Below are positions 1 to 10,649 of a stretch of DNA of 64,000 nucleotides, one piece after another. Origin of the DNA: Actinomucor elegans (Eukaryota > Mucoromycota > Mucoromycetes > Mucorales > Mucoraceae); assembly GCA_026027325.1 (NCBI GenBank), contig JAMSLZ010000005.1:868001-932000 (forward strand), in the 5' to 3' direction. The first letter of the stretch is position 1; every line of letters starts with the position of its first letter. Below the pieces are notes generated by a model. It saw nothing but the letters and a program-made list of their open reading frames with translations. It made no database searches and was not told where the DNA came from. A program made the position numbers and the translations under genes.

Positions 1-1147
1 CAGAAATGTTTCTACTATTTAGCCTCACTTATACGAAATACAGTTACTTATCGACAAGTCATATATATACATATATATATATATATATATTAGCAAGATA
101 TAGACTACAGTCAATGCTGAAACTTATCCTGAGCATATCTTGTTTATTAGATGCGATATCTGACCGGAATCAGTCGAGATTTAAGATCATTAGAGCTAGT
201 CTTAATTAAAAATCTGTATTTCACAGCTCATTTTTATAATGCGATGTCATCGTAGCAATTTTGTCAAATAGTAATCACAGTAGATGCAATGCTTTATTCT
301 GAATATGTGCTACTCATCAAATGTACTACTGAATCAGAATCAGCCCAGGGTTATACAGACGTTAAAAATGGCTGATTTCTGAAAAATCGTAAGGGGAATG
401 ACATTAAACCCAATTCCTGATTTCTTTTGTAATGCAACAAGATTTGTATTTTGGATGCATAATCTACTAGTAATATAGATTTAGCATATTTGATAGTATG
501 CAGCCGTAATTTTTTCAAAATTCAATGCCTATAAAATACTAGAGTTATGGCCGCATTTTCAAAAAAAATCAAGAAGTCACTTTCTTTATCAAAGACAACT
601 CCTTTAATGAAAATAATATTTGCGTCCTTCAATGTTTCACTTCGTTCTACACACATTTTGTTAATATATCTTTTCTATATTATCATAAAAGTCGAGATAA
701 AAGATCAAGCCTGGATTTTTAGAATGTATTCGATCCTCACCCAATCAAATCAGATGTTGAAGTGCAATAACATAGTAATAGTGGTGAGGAATGCTTCCAA
801 ATAATACATATGTGATCTATTGAGAATAATGACCAAAAAACAAGAAATCTTTTGCATAGCCAACTTTTTTAGAATCTAGTTTAATGGCTTAATTGGTTGA
901 TGCATGCTTCTTTGTTTTAAAACAAGCGTTTCACACACGATATAAGATGAACTAATGTGTTGAAGCGTAGATAACGTAGTACAGTTGCTATTGTTTTTGC
1001 TTGATTTAGATAAGGAATGTCTGCTGATGCGAGTGTTTCACTTTATTAGACTAGAAAGATAATATTAAAGGAAAAGGATGCTATGTATGCGGGATGAATG
1101 CTGATATAAAGTAGGGGAGATGCTGTTAAAATAATGCTATACAAATG
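1..1147. other. intergenic, no gene recognised
   Basis: AT-rich stretch with no supported gene on either strand. It holds a (TA)n run near 61-90 and, at about 296-335, one diverged copy of a short dispersed repeat also found near 6113, 6289, 33856, 47447 and 56947. Short open frames (for example 547-804) have no recognisable motif. Confidence 0.6.
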
Positions 1148-2332
1148 CTATGAATGTCGGTCGCATTTTTCAATTTCCATTCTGATATATCTACAAAGCT
1201 CTCCAGATCCAATTTCGCGTTTGATTGTTAACCAATGATCTAGCAAATCCGTCAGTAGCTTCTTTTTAAATTCATATTGAAGTAATTCACAAGTCCTCTG
1301 AACTGCACATTCTACGTGACTCTCGCTTAGGATTTTGCCGACAAAAGCAGCGCCCATCAAATCAAAACAAGCTGAAATACTATGCAATGTTGTGGCATCT
1401 TTGGTATGAGCCAATAGTTTATAACCTGTATATTCCAAAAATGCCTTCATATTATCTGCCAAAGTATATGTAATTTCGCGACAATAGGAAGGGAAAGCAG
1501 CATCAAGCTTTGTCAATAGCCGCACCATCACAGCAGCGAATGCACGATGTGCGGTGGTACTTGTATCACCTCGATAACGCGAGATGGCAGAAACGAAAAC
1601 AGCGTGATGAAATATCACATCGACTGCTGTTCGGATACGGTTACGAATATCAATATCTTCTATCAGTACGTACTTGTGCTTATACGAGGATATACCCCGA
1701 ACGATTCTTTGGTGCAGTTGTTCTTCTTTTTCCAAGAGTTGTTTAAAGTGTAGAAGTCTGGCGCACATATTGGTATGTAGTGTATGGCCAGAAGGCTTGT
1801 GATCTGTTGGTAATACTAAAGAAGCTGTAATAGGTTGATAGCATGCCGCAATATTTGAAGACATATGGCTGTTTTCTGGTTGGTTCATAATGATAGAATT
1901 ACTGGCGGAAGCTGTTGCTGTTGCTGTAGTAGTAGTAGTAGAGGCAGGGCTTCGTTGATTAATAGTGGAGGATCCAACAGTTACAAAGTTGACGATGGCA
2001 GTACTGGTATGATGACGAGCAGGTTCTACCATCAAGAATCCGTCTTCTACTTCTACTTCAGTTGCTTCTTCTTTCTTTGTTTGATGAAAAGATAGCTGGC
2101 TGGCCACCAATTCAAGTGTAATCAAAGCGGTTCTGCACTGAACTTTCATACTAGACTGGCTAGTTTCTATTTTCCACGTTGTTTGAATGACGGTCGAAGC
2201 GAAAAACCGCAAGTGGGAGCTAGTTTGATAGAGACACCAAAGGTCGGCCAAATCAAGAAAGTTTCTGAATATATATAGTACCAATTCATTAGGTAAATTC
2301 AACAAACCTTTGGAAGTTGATTTGGGTGTCAT
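1148..2332 (-). CDS. F-box domain protein
   Basis: A single-exon gene of 394 residues starting at a true ATG (2332-2330). Residues about 12-50 form an F-box: LPNELVLYIF, then LADLWCLYQTSSHLR. F-box proteins bind Skp1 in SCF ubiquitin ligases, and the rest of the protein normally recruits a substrate. No LRR or WD40 repeats are seen downstream. Instead there is a Thr/Ala/Ser-rich low-complexity linker at about residues 125-150, encoded by imperfect triplet repeats near 1910-1950, and then a mostly helical C-terminal half with no known domain. The gene lies 150 bp downstream of the PPR gene on the same strand. The substrate cannot be guessed. The F-box call is fairly safe; the C-terminal half is uncharacterised. 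Confidence 0.75.
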   Translation of the reverse strand: MTPKSTSKGLLNLPNELVLYIFRNFLDLADLWCLYQTSSHLRFFASTVIQTTWKIETSQSSMKVQCRTALITLELVASQLSFHQTKKEEATEVEVEDGFLMVEPARHHTSTAIVNFVTVGSSTINQRSPASTTTTTATATASASNSIIMNQPENSHMSSNIAACYQPITASLVLPTDHKPSGHTLHTNMCARLLHFKQLLEKEEQLHQRIVRGISSYKHKYVLIEDIDIRNRIRTAVDVIFHHAVFVSAISRYRGDTSTTAHRAFAAVMVRLLTKLDAAFPSYCREITYTLADNMKAFLEYTGYKLLAHTKDATTLHSISACFDLMGAAFVGKILSESHVECAVQRTCELLQYEFKKKLLTDLLDHWLTIKREIGSGELCRYIRMEIEKCDRHS

Positions 2333-2482
2333 ATCTTTAACAAAAAGCGTCTATAGTCTCGTAGTATCAATAAGACGGAAGAAGCGAAAGAAATAGGAGG
2401 AAAAAAAAGCAAGAGACCGCCCCTTGAAAAAAAGGACTATTTTCACACCAAAAAAACTTTATTCTATAATTGAACTTCTTTA

Positions 2483-4393
2483 TTATGTACAATGGCTTTT
2501 AACTATGGTATAAGGTCGTCTCAGCGAATCAGATTTTATCACAAATCCACTCTGATCTAGCATTTGAACCACTTTATGTCCAACTGTCCAGTTCTTTCTA
2601 TTGCAGCACTCGTTTAGTATCAGTTTCCAGGTATCTTTTGTAGGGCTCAAATTCATTGAAATCATATGTTCTAGACAAGCATAGGCATCATTGAGTCGAT
2701 CATGATTCAAAAATCCAACAATCATAAAGTTGAACGTGGCTCTATCCGGCTGAGTACCACTGCGCATCAACGCTTGGAATGTTGCCATTGCTTTACCCAA
2801 ATCCATTTGCTCCACGTAACCTTGTATCAAATTCGTATATGTGTGTACTGTAGGCCATAAGCGATACGCTGGTGATTTCATCAATTCCAATGTCTTTTCT
2901 GCTTGATCCATTCGATCTGCTCGAATCCAGCCATTGATTACTGCATTAAACGTATAGATATTAGGTGTCATTCCCATCTGGGATATCAATGACAGCATTT
3001 CCTCGGCTGTTTGTGGTGATTTTGACTTGAAAACTGAATCAATCAGCGTTGTATAGGTGACAGTGTCTGGCTCCAAGCCCAGTTTAAACATATCCGAGAT
3101 AATACCACCTGCAGACACCATATCATCCGCTTTTATATATCCTTTCAGCATAGTATTGAATGTAATCATATCTGGCTTGAATTGGGATTGGACCATTTGT
3201 CGATAGAGCAAGCCGGCTACATGAAACTCTTTGTTAATCACTAGACCATTGATCATCGTATTGAGAATGACATCGTTGACTTGAAGTGTAGGATCCTTTT
3301 GTACCTCTTGGAAAGCTTGAAAGGCTTTACGCGACTGTCTTGCCTTAAAGTAGACTTTGATCAATTGATTGTATAGAATCTCATCGGGTTTGTGCCCACC
3401 CAGAATGGTCTCTCGGACAATGTGTTCTGCAGAGACTACATCGCGCGTATGAGCATAGATGGCCAATAAACTAGCACATATATAAGCGTTGGGTTTGACG
3501 CCATGACGTTCCATATCTTTATAAGTCAAAGTAGCGTCGCGCGTTAATCGTGCCTCGCTAAATCCCTTGATCAGCGTATTATAAGTAGTGATATCCAGTA
3601 CCTTGTCTTTCTGCTGCTGATAGATCCATTTTACATCATCAATACGTTTTTGCTGGAACAAATGCATCAAGTTGGCATTCAACACTTTGGTGGAGTTAAA
3701 ACTGTGTTGAGCAATCAACTCTTTTGCAACCTGATTCACTTGCTTGTTTTTTGGCATACAACGATACATGGTGCGATCAAAGTCCCGAATATCAGGTATC
3801 ACATCGTGCTTTTTATTGGCGTCCTTAATCAGCTGAATCGCTTCGTCCATATTGCCTAACTGAATGTAGGTAGCCAAGATCACGTTAAAAGAACCAATAC
3901 TGAGCTTGACAGGTGGCTTCTGCTGCTGAAACTCACCATTGTACATAGCAAGTACATCTGCGTATTGTGCTTGAAACAGTTTGGCCATGAAATATTCATT
4001 ATATTCATGAATATCCCAACTATGTCCTAATCGTTTCATATCATTCAACACTTGCAAGATATGATCTTCGGTCCCCCAGCGCTTTTGGCTCCAAAGATCA
4101 GCCCGGAGCTTCATAAAATCTTCTCGTTTTAAGTTCTGAAGTAGATCGTTCGGATCAGCTTTTAGATCTTGGTACGTTTGCCATAATGCAGGCCCTTTTT
4201 GTTCGAGCTGGCTTTTATATTTCGTTATTAAAGGGTGATTGGGCGTTGAGGTAGTGATCGTATCCACATTAACTTTGGAAGTAGAGGTCGTGGTGTAGTT
4301 GTGCATGTTTAGACAAGGGGTGAGTTGTCTAACGTCTCGGTGTACCACAGTGCGTGGAATGCGCAAACTACAGGCTCGAAATACTCGGTGCAT
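2483..4393 (-). CDS. pentatricopeptide repeat protein, probably mitochondrial
   Basis: Single exon, 636 residues, taking the ATG at 4393-4391 as start; the frame is open a little further upstream but has no ATG there. The N-terminus is basic and Ser/Thr-rich (MHRVFRACSLRIPRTVVHRD), as in a mitochondrial presequence. From about residue 170 to the end are tandem ~35-residue helical repeats with the PPR signature, such as FNTMLKGYIKADDMVSAGG and YTTLIDSVFKSKSPQTAEEM. PPR proteins bind organellar RNA and act in stability, processing or translation. The repeat number and lack of a C-terminal catalytic domain suggest an RNA-binding factor rather than a nuclease. It is divergent from the Apd1-like gene, sharing a roughly 470-bp upstream region. 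Which transcript it binds is not predictable here. Confidence 0.88.
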   Translation of the reverse strand: MHRVFRACSLRIPRTVVHRDVRQLTPCLNMHNYTTTSTSKVNVDTITTSTPNHPLITKYKSQLEQKGPALWQTYQDLKADPNDLLQNLKREDFMKLRADLWSQKRWGTEDHILQVLNDMKRLGHSWDIHEYNEYFMAKLFQAQYADVLAMYNGEFQQQKPPVKLSIGSFNVILATYIQLGNMDEAIQLIKDANKKHDVIPDIRDFDRTMYRCMPKNKQVNQVAKELIAQHSFNSTKVLNANLMHLFQQKRIDDVKWIYQQQKDKVLDITTYNTLIKGFSEARLTRDATLTYKDMERHGVKPNAYICASLLAIYAHTRDVVSAEHIVRETILGGHKPDEILYNQLIKVYFKARQSRKAFQAFQEVQKDPTLQVNDVILNTMINGLVINKEFHVAGLLYRQMVQSQFKPDMITFNTMLKGYIKADDMVSAGGIISDMFKLGLEPDTVTYTTLIDSVFKSKSPQTAEEMLSLISQMGMTPNIYTFNAVINGWIRADRMDQAEKTLELMKSPAYRLWPTVHTYTNLIQGYVEQMDLGKAMATFQALMRSGTQPDRATFNFMIVGFLNHDRLNDAYACLEHMISMNLSPTKDTWKLILNECCNRKNWTVGHKVVQMLDQSGFVIKSDSLRRPYTIVKSHCT

Positions 4394-4864
4394 TTGTGAA
4401 CAATTGACAAATGGAACGAAAAGTATCAACTCAAAAATGTAACTCGAGGGAAAAATTCGAAAAAAATATTAACCAGGGCCAAAAATTTCGATCAAGAAAC
4501 TTGGGCCAGTCACTAAAGTCAGTTGAATCTCGGGTTCTCTGCGCATATTTTAAGTTTTTACCGACATTTACGCAAGATGTATTATGTCAATATCAATGTA
4601 GGATAAAAGTACACATTTTATCTATATATATATACTGATAGCCATGACACTTGGACCAAGAGAAAAATAAAGCGGGGAGGACATGCCGTGTTTGTCAATG
4701 TATAAGCTGTGTTTAATAGTGTTACCACCGAAAATGCCCACTCTTTGTCCGCGCGCTGCTTCGGTTAAAACCATTTAAACCTCAGCTGAATGATAATACA
4801 TGTACATATAAACCTTCATTTCAAATGTTTCTTCTTTCTTTACGAAACGTATCAGAAAAATAAG
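4394..4864. promoter_or_regulatory. shared upstream region of two divergent genes
   Basis: About 470 bp between the start codons of the PPR gene (minus) and the Apd1-like gene (plus). It must hold both promoters and 5' UTRs. A TA-rich run lies near 4621-4636. No specific binding site can be claimed. Confidence 0.5.
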
Positions 4865-5839
4865 ATGGCTTCATATATAAAAAAATCGTTAGCTACAATG
4901 GCAGGATACGGTAATCCTGATCTACTGCCTCCTGCCGAGTACTTATCCGTACAAGCCAGCAATAGTGACAGTGACGAAGATTGCACTGGATGTGCCAATC
5001 CATGCACCGAGCACAAAGAATACCCTTCTTATCTCAACATTGATATTGATTTTCCCATGTTGGGCTCTGTTAAACCTTACGGTCGACACGTTCTTATAGC
5101 CACAGGTGCTTCGGATTGGCCTAAAAAGATACAGCACGAGAAAGATACCTTTGCTTACAGCCTCTACAATGCCGAAAGTAAGAGTAAATCCAGGCCCTGG
5201 AAAAATCTGGTTACCAATTCATCCATGACATCCACCTACAGTACTTTGGAAGGCGCTTGTGATGTGTTAATCTTCCCCGACAATATCATCGTTTCCAATG
5301 TCACATCAGAAATGGCAGGCGATTTCTATGCATTGTTCTTGGCTACACCACTACCGACAGCACCTATAGATATCGAGTTTATGATGCGAGATGATCGCAT
5401 GGGGGAAATGCAGATACATAAATCCCCTTACAAGTCAATGCTACTATTGTGTTCTCATAGAAAGAGAGATAAACGCTGCGGTATTACGGCACCCATTTTG
5501 GCCCAGGAATTAGATCATGTTTTAAGAGAGAAGGACTTGAGTGAGCACGATGCAGCAGTAGTGATGGTGAGCCATATAGGAGGTAAAAAAAAATCGTTTG
5601 TATATAATTATGGGACTAAGAATAGTTGTTATTTAGGTCATCAGCTTGCTGGTAATGTGATATGTTATACGAATGAAGGGACCCGTGGTATATGGTATGG
5701 AAGAGTCAAAACTTGTCATTGTCGTGCGATTATAGAAGAAACCATCATCAATGGAAAGGTTATTAAAGATCTTTACCGTGGATCGATGGATAACAGTTTT
5801 GAAAACCATCTCAAAAAATCTTCGTTTTTGAAATGGTAA
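4865..5839 (+). CDS. APD1: Apd1-like bis-histidinyl [2Fe-2S] thioredoxin-like protein
   Basis: Two exons, 4865-5582 and 5637-5839, giving 306 residues. Family: sucrase/ferredoxin-like (Apd1/Aim32), cytosolic [2Fe-2S] proteins whose loss causes redox-drug sensitivity in yeast. The cluster motif CX8C-X(n)-HXGGH is visible: CSHRKRDKRC, then 31 residues, then HIGGH. HIGGH forms only when the 54-nt intron 5583-5636 (GT...TTTAG, branch-like ACTAA) is removed; unspliced, 18 residues are inserted and the second His is displaced, yet the frame stays open. The protein ends in Trp (FLKW), as Apd1-type clients of the cytosolic Fe-S targeting complex do. There is no mitochondrial presequence, which favours Apd1 over Aim32. 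I chose the ATG at 4865; an upstream in-frame ATG at 4790 lies in UTR-like sequence. Confidence 0.87.
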   Translation: MASYIKKSLATMAGYGNPDLLPPAEYLSVQASNSDSDEDCTGCANPCTEHKEYPSYLNIDIDFPMLGSVKPYGRHVLIATGASDWPKKIQHEKDTFAYSLYNAESKSKSRPWKNLVTNSSMTSTYSTLEGACDVLIFPDNIIVSNVTSEMAGDFYALFLATPLPTAPIDIEFMMRDDRMGEMQIHKSPYKSMLLLCSHRKRDKRCGITAPILAQELDHVLREKDLSEHDAAVVMVSHIGGKKKSFVYNYGTKNSCYLGHQLAGNVICYTNEGTRGIWYGRVKTCHCRAIIEETIINGKVIKDLYRGSMDNSFENHLKKSSFLKW

Positions 5840-7199
5840 TTATATTGGCTTATCAGATCCCCCATTACTAGTTACAATTCAGGCAAACACGATGTATATA
5901 TGTGATGCACTACTCAATAAAATACATTTTAATGCGCTAATCATTTGCTGTGACATATACCATGAAACGGACGCAACATCTAGGGTTTTTGATGGAAAGA
6001 GACTATGCCCCGCTTCTTATCAGATCTAAACATTTCTAAAACCATGTTTGTTACGCCTTGTAGTTCATTCATGACTGAATGTGCAATACGTTTAGGAGAT
6101 GTATAGTACCTCATTCTAAACATGTACCAGTCATTAGATGTGATATTTAACTAAAATTAACGAATAGATTTATGGATAATCTATATATTCAATTTTTAGT
6201 AATTACATATACTTTACAATACTTTCCTTGAATGTGATAAATCCATTATATTCAAGGCAAAGTATGATTGTACTAAATACAGTATTCCATTCTAAACAAG
6301 TGCTAGTCATCAGATATGACATTTAATCAGGGCCTATAGCGAGACCTATGGATCATTATTTAGTTTACTACATAAGCTAGCTGGCCCTATGTTCACTGCA
6401 TTCGCGGCTATAGTCACCCTCTGGGGGGGGGGTTCCGGAGAGTGGGATTTGCATTTTCTCCATAATTCATCTAAATTTCCGCTTCACTCGGTAAACAAAA
6501 CATGATGTCCAATAGAGCTCAACTTAATTATTTAAATTGTCAGTAGCCAACAAAATCGGCCATTACACAGTGGGAGAAAGATGGGGAAGAAGTATTCTAT
6601 ACGGTGTATTTAGGAAACTTTTAATTGATAAAAGATTGAATATTATTTATACTAATTCTAAAGCGTTACATTTATTTATAGTATAATGATTGATATGTTA
6701 AGAATATAAAAGTTTATTGCGAATTGCCAAGTCATATAGTATTCCAGAATGTGAAAGAATGGTTGATTAATACTACGTAATAATCTACTGTAACCCAAGC
6801 TTATTACAGGAAGTTCCTACATCAGTCTTCAATGGTGTTAAAGGAATCTCAGTGGTATGAGCTTTGCTACAACTTTGTTGCGTATAGTGCAAAATATATA
6901 CTGAGGTATCTAAACCTGGTACATTAACCAAATGCCGGGTTATTTATTATAGCGCTTTTACTAATTGAAAATCTACTATGTAATCATGAATATATATTCA
7001 AATCTACAATTAGTACTTTATTAAATATTTGAGTACACAGAGAGTAATATGATGGTTTGATAATAGTGTGATTAGACGGTAGAGGGAAGTTTACTTTCTG
7101 TAGGGGCAGTTATTGTACATTGTATCTGTTAATTAGTTAAGTATAGTGCTATATTACATAGAAAGTTACTTACTAGATAGGTACAGGTAAGTGATAACA
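5840..7199. other. intergenic, no gene; contains short direct repeats
   Basis: 1.36 kb of AT-rich DNA without a supported gene. It holds two diverged copies of a 38-bp repeat (6113-6150, 6289-6326) and a G run near 6423-6432. Confidence 0.6.
6113..6326 (+). repeat. two diverged copies of a dispersed ~38-bp repeat
   Basis: Copies at 6113-6150 and 6289-6326 share the pattern ATTCTAAACA-GT-C-AGTCAT-AGAT-TGA-ATTTAA. Related copies lie near 296-335, 47447-47479 and 56947-56987 (plus) and 33856-33891 (inverted). They may be remnants of a transposable-element end. Confidence 0.55.
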
Positions 7200-8758
7200 T
7201 TAAATCATTCCAGACGCCTTTAACGCATTTTGAAGGAGCGTTTCCTCGACAGTAACGAAGACAAATCGAATCTATTATGATGGTAGAAATACGAGAATGT
7301 TATTATATAGGAGGTCAATATTAAGCTTTAAGCTCTTACATTGTTTGTGTTGGTCGCCTGGGTTAAACTGATAAAAATGAGCGAATGAGTTAGTATATAA
7401 CCGCCAAGGTAATGATACAACAGTATACTTTACTGGGGGTATATATTAAGCTTTGGTCTGTTTGCTTGTAAGAACCTCCACAGTATGTACTTTACAGCCT
7501 TATTAATATCATTTCCTCCTAATAATACATGGTTATCTATAGCTATGATATATACAATGCATCTATTACTACCTCCATAATCAGGAAAATACTTTTCAAG
7601 AGGGACTCGTGCAACTTTAGCTTTGAAAAGGTCCACTTTGTTTAAGAAGAGCATAATGGAAGTATGCAAAAACCATCGACTGTTTATGACAGATTCAAAT
7701 AACGCGATACTTTCCAACATGCGATTCTATCAATCGTTAGTAACGATTCATAATTAGATAGCAAAGTGCTTACTTGTCGCGTCTCTTCTAGTAACACTTG
7801 GTCATATTCACTTAGAGCAACACAAAATATAATTGAACTGACGGAATCAAAGCAATGGATCCACTTTCTTCGTTCAGATCTTTGACCTCCTACATCAAAC
7901 ATGCTATTAATGCATCATTGTTAATATATATACATATAAAAGGCCCAAGGGCGTCATCTTCTCCATAACCAATTCTCTTACTGAATCGAAGTTTGTTTTT
8001 TGTGCTGAAACTTGATTTCTGTAATCCCAGTCGTCTTTAATCTAGCTCTTAGTACATCTTGTTCGTTTGGAACGTAATCTATTTCGCCTATACGTTTCAC
8101 TTCATCAAAGAAGCTTTGTGACATCGTTAGTACAATAGTATCTTTGATCTGAGGTGATTATGCCTTACTATGACGCTGAATCCATCAAATAGAATTCGCT
8201 GATCTTATCAGTAACACACAGCTTAGTGCTGTTGTCTGCCCACACGCTTTCAATAGCTTCAATGATGAAAGTGTCAAGTTGTGGCCTATTATCATCGGGA
8301 AAGCAGTAATTTGAAATCAATAGTGCGTGATCCTATGGCCAAGAAAAAACAGCAGATGTTAATTAAATTATTGTTAATGCGCTCTATGTAATTTACGATA
8401 TTGAGAGGCTGCTCATATGCAAGGCCGAGGTTATGCATAGCCTTCACTAGTGTTTGTGCTGATTCAATCAAGTTTCGATAGACAATAATCTTCCAAGATT
8501 GAAGCTCTTCCTTTGTATAACCATTTTGATTGATAATCTTCATCTGTTTCAAGATAGTTGATTTACCGGATTCTCCACTACCTGAATCCATAATTAAGAG
8601 TTGAGTTGGATGCTTTTATGTAATAAAATATGCTTAGAAGTATAACCTAACAACAGGATCTTGTATTCCTGTTTGATCCTTTCTTTTTCCAATTGTTTAT
8701 CGATTTGACAGCTTCTTTTTGATTCTCGAGCGTCTTCTGTTGATTGGCAGATACCCAT
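7200..8758 (-). CDS. heterotrimeric G protein alpha subunit
   Basis: Nine exons: 8758-8647, 8581-8397, 8332-8169, 8113-7982, 7903-7774, 7726-7573, 7518-7434, 7367-7340, 7271-7200. They give 353 residues, the standard G-alpha length. MGICQS at the N-terminus fits N-myristoylation plus palmitoylation at Cys4. The P-loop is GSGESGKST (38-46). Switch I has Arg178 and Thr181 in RLKTTG, and switch II is [12 protein letters not shown] with Gln205. NKVD is present. GTPase residues are intact, so it should be an active plasma-membrane switch for GPCR signalling. Oddities: the guanine-contact TCAT box reads TQAT (323-326), and the tail is ASGMI without the Cys at -4 that pertussis toxin modifies. The 54-nt intron 7572-7519 is in frame, and the eighth exon is only 28 nt. 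It is divergent from the ERD1-like gene. Confidence 0.93.
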
Positions 8759-9308
8759 ACTAGCGCAAAAAAAAAAAGTTAGGTATGAAAGAAAAGAAAG
8801 CAAAAAATCACATATAGTAGCAGTGTAAAAGGGAGCAATGCAAGTAAACGGCATATGCAACGGATATACAGTGTAACCATTCTGATAGACACAGCTTACC
8901 TTTGAAAATGAAAGATTGATTGCAGAAACATCAGAGATGAAGACTTTGCTGTATTTAATCTTGATCTATCGGGCACTCTGAAGAAAGAAGACAATAGATC
9001 CAAAAGCTCTTTTTAAAGGGATTCGATTACTATAACTGCAGAGTATTCCCGGCCTCCTATTACACATCATACGCTTGTATTAGAAAACAACTGATGATTC
9101 CATCTATTATACAACTCCTTGGATAACACGCCATATGATTCCAGACTACTGCTTAATCGCCCTAGCAACCAATCTAGCAGGCGTTTCACGAGTCTAATTT
9201 CTTTCAGGAACCATTCAATTGAAGATCATTTCTTTATGTGTTACTCAGAATTTAAAGTCATTTTTCATTCTTTTGTTCCTCTTGTTCTAATTACTCACAT
9301 TTTCTCAC
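8759..9308. promoter_or_regulatory. shared upstream region of G-alpha and ERD1-like genes
   Basis: About 550 bp between two divergent start codons; it must carry both promoters. An A-run lies near 8765-8777, just upstream of the G-alpha ATG. No specific site is claimed. Confidence 0.5.
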
Positions 9309-10649
9309 ATGGATGTAGAAGGTACCCTTATACCTATTACCTATAGACCGATTGTTCTATTCTCCATAGGTATTACGGGTTGGGCATGCAATCTACTCGT
9401 CCTTTCAAAGACTGGCATCGATCCCGTGTCGTTATTACAGCTACATCAAGCAGACAAACATATGCCATTATATAAACCCATCTTTGCTTTGTCCGGGATC
9501 TTGTCTGGTATGGTGCTAATTAATCTCATGTTCTATCGTTACTATCAATCCCCGGCCATAGCCATCTTGCCTTACATTTCGGCCTTGGCATTATTATTAT
9601 GGCCTGGGCAATCGCTGTTTCGAAAAGAAAGGCTTCGATTCATAAGGTAAAATTGAAAACTGACCGCGATTTCACTCGAAATTTAACTGAATACCTTAGA
9701 ATGCTGAAACGAGTCTTGTCACCCAATATATACGCGCCAGTCTTCTTTTCAGACATCATCTTGGCAGACATGTTGACTAGTTTCTCCAATGTGTTTGGCG
9801 ATTTCTTTATAGCGTCCTGTGTTATTGCTGCAGGACGCAATTCTTCTTTCTTTATGGATAATACAAACAATGTCTATTACAGAGATATTATGGTGCCTTT
9901 ATTAATAAGGTATTTCATTTGAGTTGTAAACGTCAAATCAGCGAAACTGATTTTTATGGCTATAGTCTACCTTATTTTATTCGTCTAAGGCAATGTATTT
10001 CTGAATATATTGAATCCAAAGAAAAGCGTCACTTGTTGAATGCATTAAAGTATGCGTCTTCAATACCAGCTGTGATATTTTCAGCTGTACAAAGAAAAGC
10101 TACTTTGTATATTACAGAATCAGGAACAGTGCCACAGCATTGGTACTTAAAAGAAGATACCATCTTTCGGTTCTGGTAAGCGAATCAAAATGTTCTGCTT
10201 CATCTATTGTCTGCTCATACCGTGTACATAGGATGCTATTTGTGCTAATCAACTCGATGTATTCTTTTTGGTGGGATATCTCCATGGATTGGAACTTGAT
10301 TACAGTAACTACAGATCAGCATGCAACATTCCATTTCCGCCGACAGCTTTATTTCTCTCAGCCCATCTGGTACATACTTGCTGTACTGATTGATTTTTTT
10401 CTACGGATCACTTGGAGCTTGAAACTAAGTTCACATATCTATCTTCGGACAATAGACAGCAATATATTTTTGATTCAATTACTAGAAGTGATACGACGTT
10501 GGGTTTGGGTGATATTTCGAATGGAAAGCGAATGGGTTAAAAGAGTTTATACTTCCTTACCGTTTGATAATTTACGTATGAACTTGATAGATCGTAAACC
10601 ATCTTCTTCATCCGGTTTACTGTCGCCTATAGAGGAAGAAGATCCATAA
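9309..10649 (+). CDS. ERD1: ERD1-like EXS-domain multi-pass membrane protein
   Basis: Four exons (9309-9646, 9700-9909, 9966-10175, 10232-10649), 391 residues; every junction is phase 2 and keeps the frame. It is multi-pass: hydrophobic segments occur at about 12-30, 57-75, 78-95, then ADMLTSFSNVFGDFFIASCV and several further on. EXS-family hallmarks are the ADMLTSFSNVFGDF block, LPYFIRLRQCISEY, NALKYASSIP and INSMYSFWWDISMDW. It lacks the N-terminal SPX domain of Xpr1/Syg1 phosphate exporters, so it resembles Golgi Erd1, which acts in retention of luminal ER and Golgi proteins and in Golgi phosphate recycling. The C-terminus ends in an acidic Ser-rich tail (SPIEEEDP). The family is well supported; the specific role is inferred from yeast. 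Confidence 0.87.

Noticed and set aside
4790..4864. Upstream in-frame ATG for the Apd1-like gene
   Set aside because: The added 25 residues are low-complexity, UTR-like and absent from the family; the ATG at 4865 has a better context.
7260..7345. Apparent frameshift near the G-alpha C-terminus
   Set aside because: Careful reading gave a 28-nt exon (7367-7340) and a phase-0 intron; the frame is intact to ASGMI.
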